Source: Purpureocillium takamizusanense
Lineage: Eukaryota > Ascomycota > Sordariomycetes > Hypocreales > Ophiocordycipitaceae
NCBI RefSeq assembly: GCF_022605165.1
Contig: NC_063075.1
Span: 558,001 to 622,000, forward strand
Direction: 5' to 3'
DNA length: 64,000 nucleotides
Notes under the pieces: model-generated
Seen by the model: only the letters and a program-made list of their open reading frames with translations
Told to the model about the DNA's origin: nothing
The model's database searches: none
Program-made: the position numbers and the translations under genes
Shown: one piece after another, positions 35,017 through 46,108 of the stretch
Position numbering within the stretch: position 1 is the first letter of the stretch
Layout: each line of letters opens with the position of its first letter

Positions 35017-35702
35017 ATGAAGCGCAGCGTTGGCCTCGCGGCTTTGTGGCTGCTGGTATCATCATGCAATGCCGTGTACGAAGAAACGCCAAGCGACGAG
35101 GAGCGACAGCACTTTTGGATGAGTTTGGGGCACTCGGGCTCAGTTGGGGTGAGTCCGAGACCACATCAATCACACATCCCGCCTGGTTGATATCATTGAA
35201 TGCTGAGGACATGGACTGACCACGTGTGCGTTCCAGAAATGCGTCACCGGATGTGGTGATGATGACTACGGGATATGCCACTACATGGAAGCTACTATCC
35301 AGGAAGTTGAAGAGGTGAGGCAGGCCAAGAGAAATGCCGAGCCAGACATGAAGTCGAAGAATCCATCAGGAGGAAAGAATCCGAGACGCCAATTGACCAT
35401 GACCCAGCCTTGCAGGGACGACTCGCCGGTGAACAACCCCATCCCCCCCTCCCCTCGGCCAGTTGGCATCGGAACTTCCACGTTTACGGGGTCTTTTGTT
35501 TTGTTAGTACGCTTACACCTTCACCATGCAGTGCCTTAAGAGTGGCGATACCTGCGTCGCGATACGAAACCCTGACGACGAAGCCTTCTGCAAGGAACGG
35601 CCGAACTCGTTTTGGACGACCAACAGAAAGGGAAAGAAGGTAGACCAAGCACGCCTCCTTAACATGTTATCTGGGCGCGACTGGTGGAATAGGTTCCTAT
35701 GA
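35017..35702 (+). CDS. small secreted Cys-rich protein, effector candidate
   Basis: Predicted 126 aa from exons 35017-35148, 35237-35314 and 35532-35702, all phase 0. Signal peptide MKRSVGLAALWLLVSSCNA, then an acidic stretch (VYEETPSDEERQHFW), KCVTGCGDDDYGICHY (three Cys), and after intron 2 CLKSGDTCVAIRNPDDEAFC (three Cys), then a basic tail ending in SGRDWWNRF. Six mature cysteines, small size and an exported N-terminus match fungal effector-like proteins. The second intron as modelled is long for this genome (217 bp) and may hide another exon; exon 1, exon 2 and the final exon look genuine. No family recognised, no known activity. Confidence 0.6.
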
Positions 35703-36108
35703 CACCAACGAGCGGCCTTTATCATGTTGTGCAAGTCGCCTTCCCGTCGCATACCAAACAACACTCCAATACATATACCGAACCCCATTCATCTTCTCAT
35801 GTCGCGTCTGGCATAGTTTGGACATGGCATGACACGTCAAACGCGAATCATCAAAGGAATGTGTGCTTGTCTGGGAGAAGCAAGGGCTGGGTGATGTGGA
35901 CCTGGGATTATCATCAATGTTCTGTACTTGGCGTATTTAGATGGTCATGGGGGCATCCATTCGTTCAAGGCGCGCCCACGATAGATGGGCATTGCATATA
36001 TCGCTTCATGTTGAGTATGGGTATATTCATATAGTCTTTCGCTCCACGTCCCAGCCGCGCCAGCTTTCGCTTCCGCTCGCCGTCCTCCATTGCGGCGTCT
36101 GGTCACAA
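35703..36108. other. intergenic, nothing recognised
   Basis: About 400 bp between the stop of the small secreted protein and the 3' end of the ferric reductase. Confidence 0.5.
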
Positions 36109-38052
36109 CTACCACTCCAACCGGTCGTCACAGACCAGGTCGACGTCGAACCTCTCCTGTCGCCGCCATACCTTGGCGGGGTCATTCAAGCGGGCCACGA
36201 TGGCCCTCAAGTCGGTGATCATGCCGCCCGGCCCGCTGGCGAAGACGACGGTCCGCCCCGCCACCGTCTGCTCGACGAAGTCGCCCACCAACTGCCCCAG
36301 CGCCGGGTGTCTGCTCTCGTCGGAGGCGGCGTCGCCGATCCTGTCAACCGGCACCCCGCCGTCGCAAGGGCACGCGTCCTCTGAAGAAGACGAGCCGATC
36401 TCTGTCACGTCCATGTCCTTTGCGCCTGCGCACTTGACCTCGTCTTTCTCGCGTACGCCCGAGTCCACGTCCCGCGTGGCGAACAGGCGAATGGTCAGGT
36501 TCAGGCTCTTTTGCGCCCTGCGCAAAGTCTCCATCTCGTCGCGCAGCCAGTCGACATTGCTCGAGTGCCGCATCGCCCAGATCAGCTCCATCTTACGGTC
36601 GGGCACTGGCCGCTCCCGGGCGAGCTGCAGCAGCATGGGCAACACGTAGGAGATGCCCGTGCCGCCGGCCACGCACACGACGTTGGTGTCGACGGCCAGT
36701 TTCTCCATGAGGTTCTCGCCGTACGGGCCGGTGAGTATGACGGGCGTGGTGGCAGCGCCCGCGTCCCCAGCCAGCTGAGACTTCCTAGCCACCACGTCTG
36801 CCACCTTCTTCGTCTCGCCCGACTTGGCCCTCATTATGTACGAATGCCGCACGACGCCCTTCTGAAGTACCGGGGCGTTGAGAGGCGTGAAGGGGTGCGA
36901 CTGCCAGATGCTGCACTCGGCGAAGCACAGGAAGTAGTGCTGTCCTATCTCCCAGCAGTCCTGCTCGTTGTCGAAGTCGAGACGCACAACGTCCCCGTGC
37001 TCGGCGTCCGGGAACCGCGTCACCTCTGCGTGCAGGGGCCGGAAGCCCGCCCTCGTCACCGCCGCGGGGTGGTAATGCAGCACGGCGGTGCGGAAGAGAC
37101 GGGCGCCTCGGTCGATGCCCCAGATGATGAAGGCGGGCACCAGGAAGCACTCCAGCTTGTTCCAGTGCGCCCAGCACGCGCCAATGTACACCATGGCGAG
37201 CACATAGTGCGCCTTGCGGAAGAATTCGTAACCCGTGATGCGGATTGCCCACGGCGTGCTCAGGGCGAAGAGCAGGAGGATGAGTATCGTGGCCACGATG
37301 CCCCAGATGATGTACGGCTGCACCACCCACTCAAGGGCAGCAGTGGGCTGTGGTTGGTAGAGCCGGAGCTGAATGACGCACCATCCAATGGTGTGTAGGC
37401 TGGCCTGGGCGAGGATAATGTAGCCAAGCCAGCGATGGAGGAAGTTGAAGCTTTGGTAGGGTACGCCCGTGAGGACCGAGAGCAGCGACTCGCGGCTGCT
37501 GAGGAGGACGGAGAGCGGCGTCAGGGCATAGGCGATGACACCGACGCGGTTAGACCAGGGGCCGAGGCTGGTCCGTGTGTTGAAGACGCCCGGCATCTTC
37601 TTGACCGGCGTGATCCAAGTGCCGTACACGATGCCAACGAAGCTCCAGAGGAGCAGGTACGCCGACAAGAGCGCGAGTATCAACACCTGCAGCCGAGTCG
37701 TGCGGCCAAAGATGAAGTGGTTCGCATCTGGCAGGAGATATCGTCGACTGTAGGCGGCGACGGTCCGCCGCACTTTGCTGGCTCCGTTCCGAATCAGCTT
37801 TGGCGATGGATGCATGGTCGGCCGGCTGATGCGCTTCGCGAGGAACCAGACCAGCAGGATACCCCCGAGCGTCGCCCAGAGCACGCCCATGTACAGCATG
37901 CCGACATCGTGCGCGGCATAGGCGATGTCGAGGTAGGCGCACGATCCGGCATCGTTCTTGCAGGGCACGATGCGGTCCGGGTAGCCCCAGTGCGCCTGCG
38001 TCTCGTCATCGCCGCTGTGGTCCTGGATATGGCGACGTCCCAGCGCATCCAT
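36109..38052 (-). CDS. ferric/cupric reductase transmembrane component
   Basis: Intronless, 647 aa. Plasma-membrane FRE-type metalloreductase passing electrons from NADPH through FAD and two haems to Fe(III)/Cu(II). Order: short extracellular N-terminus with two Cys, first TM segment (VGMLYMGVLWATLGGILLVW), then the ferric-reductase core with haem His pairs in FNFLHRWLGYIILAQASLHTIGW and FFRKAHYVLAMVYIGACWAHW; FAD domain with SHPFTP; NADPH domain with LTGPYGEN and VVCVAGGTGISYVLPML, ending in VFASGPGGM and a C-terminal strand. An acidic Cys-rich insert (SSSSEDACPCDGG) lies between the NADPH motifs. It is divergent from the Ctr copper transporter gene, with 790 bp between, consistent with joint reductive metal uptake. 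Confidence 0.93.
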   Translation of the reverse strand: MDALGRRHIQDHSGDDETQAHWGYPDRIVPCKNDAGSCAYLDIAYAAHDVGMLYMGVLWATLGGILLVWFLAKRISRPTMHPSPKLIRNGASKVRRTVAAYSRRYLLPDANHFIFGRTTRLQVLILALLSAYLLLWSFVGIVYGTWITPVKKMPGVFNTRTSLGPWSNRVGVIAYALTPLSVLLSSRESLLSVLTGVPYQSFNFLHRWLGYIILAQASLHTIGWCVIQLRLYQPQPTAALEWVVQPYIIWGIVATILILLLFALSTPWAIRITGYEFFRKAHYVLAMVYIGACWAHWNKLECFLVPAFIIWGIDRGARLFRTAVLHYHPAAVTRAGFRPLHAEVTRFPDAEHGDVVRLDFDNEQDCWEIGQHYFLCFAECSIWQSHPFTPLNAPVLQKGVVRHSYIMRAKSGETKKVADVVARKSQLAGDAGAATTPVILTGPYGENLMEKLAVDTNVVCVAGGTGISYVLPMLLQLARERPVPDRKMELIWAMRHSSNVDWLRDEMETLRRAQKSLNLTIRLFATRDVDSGVREKDEVKCAGAKDMDVTEIGSSSSEDACPCDGGVPVDRIGDAASDESRHPALGQLVGDFVEQTVAGRTVVFASGPGGMITDLRAIVARLNDPAKVWRRQERFDVDLVCDDRLEW

Positions 38053-38391
38053 GGTGATGGGTATGTTGATTTTTTATTTTATTTTATTTTGGTCCCTCGC
38101 ATGTAACCTGCCTTTATGTCCTGTGTAGTAGCAAGAGGGATCGTCGAGGCGGCTCAGCGGGAGAGCATCAACACTGGAGACATGGGCTTGACGCAAACTG
38201 AGACAACGCTGCCAATTGAATGGGCCGGTCGTCTTGATCGTCGCGGCACAATGCGATAAATAGTTGAAGTCAGGACACGCACAAGGAGGATGATGACCAA
38301 AGTCGAATAAGCCCGAGTTTCGCGCAGGGACATGAACCGTTGCTGCTGCGGCTGCGCTTGCGGGGACCGTTGCGCGCGTTGATCTTTTGAA

Positions 38392-38477
38392 TTTGCTCAC
38401 CAACCCGGCGAAACAGCGTCGTACCGTTTGCAGCTCCAAGGTCATCAAGGTCTCTAGGCTGAGCACGAATGAGCAAG
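38392..38477. promoter_or_regulatory. copper-response-like elements (TTTGCTCA)
   Basis: TTTGCTCA at 38392-38399 is identical to the yeast Mac1 copper-response consensus TTTGC[TG]CA. A near match in reverse orientation (TGAGCAAG) lies at 38470-38477. Mac1-type factors activate CTR and FRE genes on copper starvation, exactly the two genes flanking this promoter. A single exact 8-mer can occur by chance, so functional binding is inference. Confidence 0.5.
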
Positions 38478-38773
38478 TTTTGTGGAGTCTTCATGTTGCG
38501 TTCCGGGAGTGGCTTCTTAGCGCTGGTGTTAATAATGGCGGCACGGATCGCCCTCGGCAGCAGAACTTCGGGATTTGAGTTGGTTTGTTAACCTTGACTC
38601 AACTTGTGCCATCCTTCATATTACCGTATCTGGCCTTCCCCGAGCTGACGGTGGTCATACTATTAACCATTCCTGCGCAGCCATTGACTACACTAGATAG
38701 GGAGCCAAGTCTTCTTATCTGTCTCTCTCTTGACTCCTCTCACATATCAATCAATTGCCCTTCGGAGCGCAAC

Positions 38774-38780
38774 TTTATAA
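38774..38780 (+). promoter_or_regulatory. TATA box of Ctr gene
   Basis: TTTATAA lies 64 bp before the Ctr start codon. Confidence 0.45.
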
Positions 38781-38843
38781 CTCGCATCGAGGCAGCGCCG
38801 TCGACAATCACCAGATCATCATCAGTCACATTACGCAACCAAT

Positions 38844-39440
38844 ATGGATCACATGGGCCACGGCGGCGGCGGCGATGGCGACTCGTGCAAAATTTCGGTA
38901 GGATGAAGACGAACCTGACCCTAGGCTCGCGGCCCATCAACCAGAAGAGCTAATAACGCGGGCTAGATGCTATGGAACTGGTACACCATCGATGCCTGCT
39001 TCCTCACCTCAAACTGGCACATCCGCAGCGGCGGCATGTTTGCCGCCACCTGCATCGGCGTCGTCTTCCTCGTGGTCCTGATTGAGTTCTTTCGGAGACT
39101 GGGCAAAGAGTACGATGCCTTGCTCCTGCGACAGTTCCACCGCGAGTCGACAAGGCGGTACACCCAAGAGGGCAGCGTGTCTCAGGTGGTCACATTCCGC
39201 GCCAGCGTCGTCCAGCAGCTGATCCGGTCGGCGCTGCATGCGGTGACCTTTGGCGGGGCGTATATTGTCATGCTGCTCGCCATGTACTTCAACGGTTTCA
39301 TCATTATTTGCATCTTCATCGGCGCCGGGCTGGGCAAGTTCATTTGCGACTGGTTGGAGGTCAAGATCGATCTCGGTGGCATTGGCCGCGGGTCGCAGGA
39401 TGTGAAAGGCATCGAGGAGCCTAGCGTGTGCTGCGGCTAG
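38844..39440 (+). CDS. Ctr-family high-affinity copper transporter
   Basis: Predicted 175 aa; exons 38844-38897 and 38967-39440. Cytoplasmic-membrane copper(I) channel subunit (Ctr1/Ctr3 type trimer). N-terminus MDHMGHGGGG supplies Met/His ligands, then MLWNWYTIDACFLTSNWHI leads into TM1; TM2 contains MLLAM (MxxxM selectivity motif) and TM3 FIGAGLGKF (GxxxG helix packing). The C-terminus ends in CCG, a copper-passing cysteine pair. The extracellular Met content is low, as in Ctr3/short fungal forms. It probably takes the Cu(I) produced by the neighbouring divergent reductase. Confidence 0.92.
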
Positions 39441-39896
39441 AATGAATACCTTATGAATTCAATGTCAGTTTTCAAGCGTCTCACTTATCAACGTCCTCGA
39501 TCCCTCGCTCGCTCGACACGCAACTTTCCCGGGTTCCCGCCCCAGCGGTCATCTCCCCAAGACATGGATCGAAGGCTCAGGCTGTTGCGCACTCAAATCT
39601 TCACTCCCGAAAACGAAGGCTACCGAAAACTGCCACAACTGAACTGAAATTTTGAAACACCTCTATCACATCACAGCCAGGAACAAGGTAGGCATGAATA
39701 TCGTGCATTACTCGGCATACCAGCCTATTATTAACCGTAGCTGATCCATCGTACCCTCAAGACGTCCACCGCAGCGGCGCCGGGGCCGAACATGAATGAA
39801 AAACAGGTTACATGTAATCTACATTGTGAATGTCTGCAGATCCGCGTCCATGAACCCAGATTCCACTGTTTTGTCTAACCAAGGAAGACTCGACCC
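39441..39896. other. intergenic, nothing recognised
   Basis: About 450 bp between the ends of the convergent Ctr and wall-protein genes. Confidence 0.5.
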
Positions 39897-40730
39897 TTAC
39901 ACCATGATGGCGGCCACGACAGCGGCGAGGACACCAGCAGGGGCCATGACGGCGGCACCGGCAGTGACGGGGGGGCTCTGGGTAGGGGCCTTGGTGGGAA
40001 CACCGGTGCCAGTGGGCTTCGCGGAGGTGGTGGCGCTGCCGGTAGGGACAACGGCCGAGCCCGTGGCAGAGCCAGTGGCGCTGGGAGTGGCAGAGCCAGA
40101 GCCGGTGGCCGAGGGGGTGGCAGAGCCAGAGCCAGTGGCCGAGGGGGTGGCAGAGCCCGAGGCGGAGGAGGAGCCGCCGCCGGCGGAGTCCTTGCAGTTG
40201 GCCTCCGAGAAGTCGTCCTGGGCCTTGTTCAGGACCTGGGTGAGGCCGTCGGCCAGGGACTTGGCAATGGGCTGGGCGTCCTTGGGGACCTTGGAGACGA
40301 CCGCGGTGATGAGAGCCTGGGAGTTCTCGTTGATATCGCTCAGCTTCTGGCGGACAGTGCCGCAGGCACCGGCCTTCTGAATCTCGGGGATCTTGGCCTT
40401 GAAATCCTTCTCGAGGGTCTCGGCCTTGGCCTGGAGGGCCTTAACGGGCTCCTGGAGGCCGAGAGCGTCGGCCAGGGAGAGGTCGTCAGAGCCGGCGACC
40501 TTGCTCTTGCCGTCCTTGAGGGCCGAGACGAGCTTCTCGGCGGCGGCGACGACGGGCTTCTGGTCGCCGGAGAAACCCTTGGCGGCCTTGTCGAGGTTGT
40601 CGATCTCGTTGCCGACGTTGCTGATGGCGCCAGTGACGGTGGCGAGGTCACGCTCGAAGACGCGGGTGGGGGGCTCGACAACGCCGGCAACGGCGCTGGT
40701 GGCAAGGCAGGCAAGAGTGAGGAACTTCAT
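39897..40730 (-). CDS. HsbA-type GPI-anchored cell wall protein
   Basis: Intronless, 277 aa from the ATG at 40730 (the in-frame upstream Met is less likely because the signal peptide MKFLTLACLATSAVAG starts here). Residues about 20-180 form an all-helical HsbA/cell-wall galactomannoprotein (Mp1-like) domain: FERDLATVTGAISNVGNEID, with two cysteines at GACGTVRQK and EANCKDS. Then follows a Ser/Thr/Gly/Ala/Pro-rich stalk with tandem GSGSATPSAT units and a hydrophobic C-terminal tail (AAVMAPAGVLAAVVAAIMV) fitting a GPI-anchor signal. HsbA proteins bind hydrophobic surfaces and recruit hydrolases such as cutinase; Mp1 relatives bind lipids. Expected location: hyphal wall. Confidence 0.87.
   Translation of the reverse strand: MKFLTLACLATSAVAGVVEPPTRVFERDLATVTGAISNVGNEIDNLDKAAKGFSGDQKPVVAAAEKLVSALKDGKSKVAGSDDLSLADALGLQEPVKALQAKAETLEKDFKAKIPEIQKAGACGTVRQKLSDINENSQALITAVVSKVPKDAQPIAKSLADGLTQVLNKAQDDFSEANCKDSAGGGSSSASGSATPSATGSGSATPSATGSGSATPSATGSATGSAVVPTGSATTSAKPTGTGVPTKAPTQSPPVTAGAAVMAPAGVLAAVVAAIMV
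40063..40163. repeat. 30-bp tandem coding repeat in wall-protein stalk
   Basis: About three near-identical 30-bp units encoding GSGSATPSAT on the minus strand. Copy number is likely to vary between strains. Confidence 0.75.
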
Positions 40731-43700
40731 CTTGACGGTATTTGTTGGAGTTGCTTCTTCTTGAGTTTGTTGCAAGGGGGGAGGCTAGGCTTGGCTGACT
40801 TGGACAGGCTTGAGCGCACGGATGCAGACTGAAGAACGAGTGTCGGGGTGGAGAGGGAAAAGAATCGGAAAGGAAGACGGGGAGGGGATACGGGGCAGAC
40901 AGATGGGTTATATAACACGGGAAAGGGGAGAGAGAGAGGAGGAGGGTGGGATCAGATCTCTCGCCGCCGCTCTCTCTCTCTCTCTCTCTCTCTTTCCTCT
41001 CTCTCTTGCCTCCCGCTCAGGCTTGCGCGAATGCAATAGGGGTGGCCCTGGATGGCGACGAGAGCGGGCTCCCGTTGCAGTCTGCGTGGGCGCTCCCACA
41101 TGTCCCCGTCGTCGATGCTGCCGAGGTCTGGCCACCAGCAGGCCACCGCCGGGGGGGGGCGTGTGTCTGTCTGTGTGTGTCTGTGAGTTGAGACCTTGTG
41201 ATGGTAACCTGCCTACCCCTGCCTGGACGACGAGAGGACCATACGAGCTACGAATGGCCTCTGCTTCCCAGGTGTTCCCTTCAAGGACTAGGCGGCAAGG
41301 CAAGCAAGCAAGGCCAGCCAACAGGGCGGCCCAGGGGTGTGGCGAGGCTACGTTCAGGGGTCGTCGCTCGTCGTTATTGCGCGATCAGGCCCTAGCGGGC
41401 TGACCAGGCCCATCTCCACCCGTGCCATTGGCCCGCACTTTGGTCGTGGAAGGATCGTGGAGTGTGTGAAGATGTGTGTCGCGCTTGGACCAAACCGGGG
41501 AGGGTTGGGGGAGTGTGGTAGTAGTAGTAGTGGCCATCGAATTGGGCGACGTCGGTTCCCACAGCTTCGGCGATGCTCCTTCGACAACCAAAAACCCACC
41601 ACCCCCAGTCGCCGTCCCGCCTCTCTCTCTCTAACCCACTCTCCCCCGCAGAAGCATTGGATACTAGCAACGCTATTTCCCCCGCATTTGGGGTGTGTGT
41701 GGGCTGGCTGCCACACAGTAGTCAGGATCCGATTGGGCCAGCCTTGAAACTGGCGATGCTCCCCACGCTGTTTGGCATAATAATAGCTGATGGGGATCCC
41801 TGTCTTCGGCATCACTCCTTCGCCTTGGCCTGAACTCGGCAACCCAGCCCCGTTCGCGCAGCCGGCTGCATATGCGTGCTGTAAATGAATGGCGAGGTTG
41901 GTGGAGGGATGGATGCATGGTCGGTTCGTTCTTGTCGCGCGCCCGCCTCCTGATTCCTCCCTCCCAGCCTGGGTGTCCACCACAACCGTTGCGGAGCAAA
42001 GAGCACACACACAAGGTTTGTGCCTCTCGTCATCATCAGAAGGCTTATATTATGCTCCCCCCCTCCAAAGCAAAGCCGGTCTCTTTCCAGGCCCAATCGT
42101 GGGGGCGGGCCGCGAGCCCGTCGAGCGTCTGCAATCTCCGCCCCGGGCAGGCCGGCTCAAGTCAAGGGCCACATAAACTCGACGGCTCCACGATTACTAG
42201 CTAGTCGAGAGAAACCCCGTCGCTCGCTTGGCTGCTGTGGCCGGGTGAAAGGAGAGAGGGAGACGGAGGGGCTTCGGGCCCGCCCGTCGGTTGTGCGCGC
42301 CGACAGCGGGCAAACCGCAAACCGCTTGAGAGCGACGTTCAATCGCTGGCTGGCCTGGTCATTACGTAGAGCATGTTTGTTGCCAGTCGTGCTGTCTGGA
42401 TAGAGGATGGGAAAAGCCGCCCATGATAAGTGCGCCATCGGTGCCTGCATCGTCGTCAACGTCGTCCGCGAGATTGTGCAACACAGGGCGGCCCAAGTTA
42501 CGCCGCCCGCGTCAGACAAACTAGACCCCGGACAATTTGGCAGTGACTCGCAGCCATGTCCATCATCGGCCTGGGGAAGCATCCGTGCCAACGTGATTGG
42601 AGCTCCCAGTCACACCACCGGCCACAACGGGCGCCTTGCGTTGCGCCGGCGGCTCGGCCGTCTCCCAACCCAGCCCAGGGGCACAGGCAAGGCCAAGGCA
42701 AACAAAGGTGCCACACTTTTTTCAACGGGCGTGCCTGGCAACGGGGCCAGCCACCTGCTTGCAGAAGCAGCCAAGTGTGGCACGGCATCGCCGCCCAGCA
42801 AGGGTTAGTAGACAGGGGGGGGTGGGGGGGGCCTTCGTATTCCCACGGAGCCGAGTGCACACCACCCACGCGCTGCGCCATCCTGCATCACACCCTCTCT
42901 GCGGCGACCGTTGGCGATGCCAATGTCGATTTATGACAAGCATGCCCGTCCGGCTGGAAATTGCATTCGGCGAAAAAGACCTCCTACACGGCTGCAAAGT
43001 TGGCACGCGACTCGACACGCGATCTCGGGCCCCTCGAACCAACTCACATGTCCGCCATTGACCTTCCCTGGCCGCCCCTCATGCTGCGAACCGCCCGGCC
43101 CGGTCCCAGTGTATGTACATCCAGTTCGGTGCAAGTCCTTCTCAGGCTGGTGTCCGGCCTCATCCCGAAAGTGTTCGTGGCCGCCCGAGCGCAGGACCAC
43201 GCAAGTTAAACAGTTAAACTAGGCCGTCTTTGTGAGGCCCCCCCTGCTTACGATGCAACCGTTCGAATGCTGGAGCAGCAGAGTGCGGCCCACCCATGTC
43301 ACCCCAGCCCGCGCGTGGCGCTGCAGACGTTGAGGCATTCGTCCACAGCTATTGCGACCTCCGCGTCCGTCCCAGCCTGCCCTGCCTAGCAGCTGGCCTG
43401 ATCCTGATCAGCTTCGCCCAGGGGGGGCTGGATATGGCACATGCCCCGACGTTCACGCTCGGAGATACCAGGGAGGTGTGGTCCCGCCGGTTCTGCTTGC
43501 CAAGACTCGCCCAAGAGTCATCAATTCGAGGAGCGGCTGGCGCCATTGAGCCACTGATGTCGTCAGGCACATTCAGGGTTTCATCATGTCTCACCCATTT
43601 CACCTTCCTCCGCCCAACCAGTTTCGCAACCCAAATGCGCGAGGCAAAAGAAGGAATCCGGTGTAGGCTTTATGAATTTATCAAACATGAATGCGTACCA

Positions 43701-45660
43701 ATTCTTCCAAGTGGGACTGTATCCCGTTGCCCGCGGGTTAGCTGCTTGGCTCCATGGCGCTTGGACGCGACGAGACCAAGGCAGCGCCCGCTTCACCGGA
43801 GCCAAGGGAATAGTTCTAACCCAGCTCCAAAATTACCATCTTCCAGTGGGTTGGGGGAGACCTCTCCGTACCGGGGGCCGACAAAGAGTCTCTATTGCAT
43901 CAGTCAAATGGGTCGATTCAATCACCCAGCTTTGAGGGGCTCTCCGTCCAATTATGCCATGGTCCAAGCTTTCCAGAGCCTTGATTTACAACGGCATGGA
44001 TGGGCCGTGCGTAGCTGGATTCATGCCGCAAAATCCAGGTTTCCTGATGAATGCCCTGACTGCATGTTGGCCCAAACATCATTGCATCTCGGCCACGACC
44101 AACGCCCTGCTCGTCCAACACCCGACGCCACAGCCCTATCACATGTGGTGATGACGCTGACGCCGCGCCCGAGGTTCCTCAACGGCGCATGTCCAGGGCA
44201 GGATCCGGATGCGCGACGTTCCAAACACGCCGCCGTCGTGTCGAATTGCCACGACCCGTTGTAGATCGCGATGCCCAGGGGCTAAGCATCCGTAACACCC
44301 GCAACCCTCGGGCCTTCGGGAGTCTGGCGAAGGGCACGCACTAAAAAAACAGGCACAAGCACAAGCTGGATCCCTCCGCACGCTTGCACAGCCTCACCCG
44401 GCCGCCGAGTCACATCGGCGACACGCTTGGCTCGTCAAGTGGCAACACGCTGATTCAGGGCAAGGGCATCAGTGCATGTTCATGTTGGCGCCCGCCCCTG
44501 TCCCCACGAGATCGAGACCACCACCACCACATGCACCCGCGGCACCAAACAAGATTGATGAACGAACGCAACCGTGAAAAGTCTAAACATCCGATCGAAA
44601 ATCAAGTTACAGGGGGTGTGGAGTTCCCGAAGCTGCTCTGGAGTCAGCAGCTGTCCAGTTGTGAAGCCACACGTTTCTCGAAACGGCGGCGTGGGATGCC
44701 CTCTTCAATCGTTGCGCATCCCCTGAGAATTTGCCTGCCGTGGAGATGTAGCCTCGGCCGGCCCTGATCGTGCACTCAGCATGCCATGCCAAGTATGCGT
44801 CCCCCCGGCAGGCACTGGACTCTGGTGTGCAACGGAGCCGCAGTCCTAACGATTTAGTTGACTACGTACGGAGCACTATCTCAAAGTCTGCCACATGAGT
44901 TGACATGTGCTGGGTGGCAAATTGACCTCAAGGCTGCATGCGACTTATGCAAGGGGCAAATTTGGATCATATTTTGAGAGCTATCTGGTCGACCGTCGTA
45001 AGGGAAGCTTTCGCATCAATTTCTATTTTCGTTTTGGCGTGTCGCTCACAAGGTCTTTCAATCGTTCCCGGGGGCGAGCCCCAACGTCAAAGACTCTTGC
45101 TTCCATGTGCAGTAAAGGATTGTTGAGACGTCTTATTCAGGCGAAACATGCTATGGGATGAGGATTCTTCGACGTCATGACCTTGGGTTAGACGAGGCCT
45201 CTGCGGCCTTTTTCGCGAGCTCACCCTGTCTAACCAAATATCCAATACAGATGCTTGGTTCTATATGTGCACTTCAATAATCAAGTCAATTTAAGCTATT
45301 TCTGTAACTTCTTTCCGGGCCTTTCCTATAGCTGAGACACTTTGAGGTATAGTAGCATACCTACTGGAACTGCTTAGACGCTATCAGTCGTGATGTATGT
45401 TTCGACGTCATCCTGGGAGATCGCGACCCTGTCTGCTTCAAGATCGACCTTTGAGGAGCACGAAATCCCTCTCAACATCGCAGATGTCCTTAACATTACT
45501 CAAGACATGAGCTGATTTTTCCAGTTATGTTGTAGGCAGTGCTTCGTTTACTGTGGAGACAACACTCTATGAGTTCGTACGAGATCGCTACATATGAGGT
45601 TCGTGTCAGCGGGAAAACATGAAGTGGCGGTGAAGACACGCCGTTCTTCGGGTCACTAGC
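40731..45660. other. gene-poor region, no gene recognised
   Basis: About 5 kb. The first 250 bp are the wall-protein promoter with (CT)n. From 41.2 to 44.8 kb the sequence is GC-rich and packed with overlapping frames on both strands; the longest is 43296-44264 (+, 322 codons). None has a family motif, signal peptide or codon bias I trust. From 44.9 kb it becomes AT-rich. Confidence 0.5.
40970..41001. repeat. (CT)n microsatellite
   Basis: Nearly perfect CT/AG tract about 240 bp upstream of the wall-protein start, in its promoter. CT-rich tracts are common in strongly expressed fungal promoters. Confidence 0.85.
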
Positions 45661-45784
45661 CCCTTCAAGTTCGAGAAATCATTGAGCTGAACTGTTGGCT
45701 CACCCAATGGATAGATCTAGGTCTGACGCAAAAAAAAATCTCGCACACTCTTCGTGTCCCGCAACGATCAGTCACGATACGCTA
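45661..45784 (+). mobile_element. possible decayed Tc1/mariner-like transposase fragment
   Basis: An open stretch of about 40 codons reads LQVREIIEL then, after an insertion, LGLTQKKISHTLRVPQRSV. This resembles the N-terminal helix-turn-helix of Tc1-like transposases (LTPxxRxxI...GLTQxxIAxxLGVPRSTV). A stop codon follows directly, and no DDE domain or terminal inverted repeats were found nearby. Surrounding 45.2-45.9 kb is AT-rich with many stops, as expected of a mutated relic. Confidence 0.35.
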
Positions 45785-46108
45785 AACTACCCGGACGAGC
45801 ATGATGTCGCCACAACCTTCGCAAAAGGCTTCGCGATAATATCACGGATTCTCAGAACCCGGACAGTCAATTGAAAATGCTCTCAAATACAATCAAATCA
45901 AATCGGCCTCACAATACAACGCTGCGTGGGATTGTTTCGTCATGAGCGTGCGCGTGCAGTGCGTTAGTATGAGCAAATTTCCATTCATGGACACCCCAAT
46001 GTCCTTCATGACAAACGAACTCCTCCATGCGTGCCATAATTGTAGTCTACTCGTCTACTGCCAATGTTTGCTACGTGTAGTAAGGCAATCATCGTCAAGC
46101 CAAGAGTC

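Larger units (their letters stand above)
38053..38843. other. divergent promoter, reductase / Ctr
   Basis: 790 bp between head-to-head metal genes, containing a TTTGCTCA box and the Ctr TATA box; the small frames here are not supported. Confidence 0.6.

Noticed and set aside
36511..37398. 295-codon open frame on + strand
   Set aside because: Antisense shadow of the ferric reductase.
43296..44264. 322-codon open frame on + strand
   Set aside because: No family motif, irregular composition with Cys, Arg, Pro and Ser scattered, and equally open frames on the other strand; a chance frame in GC-rich sequence is more likely.
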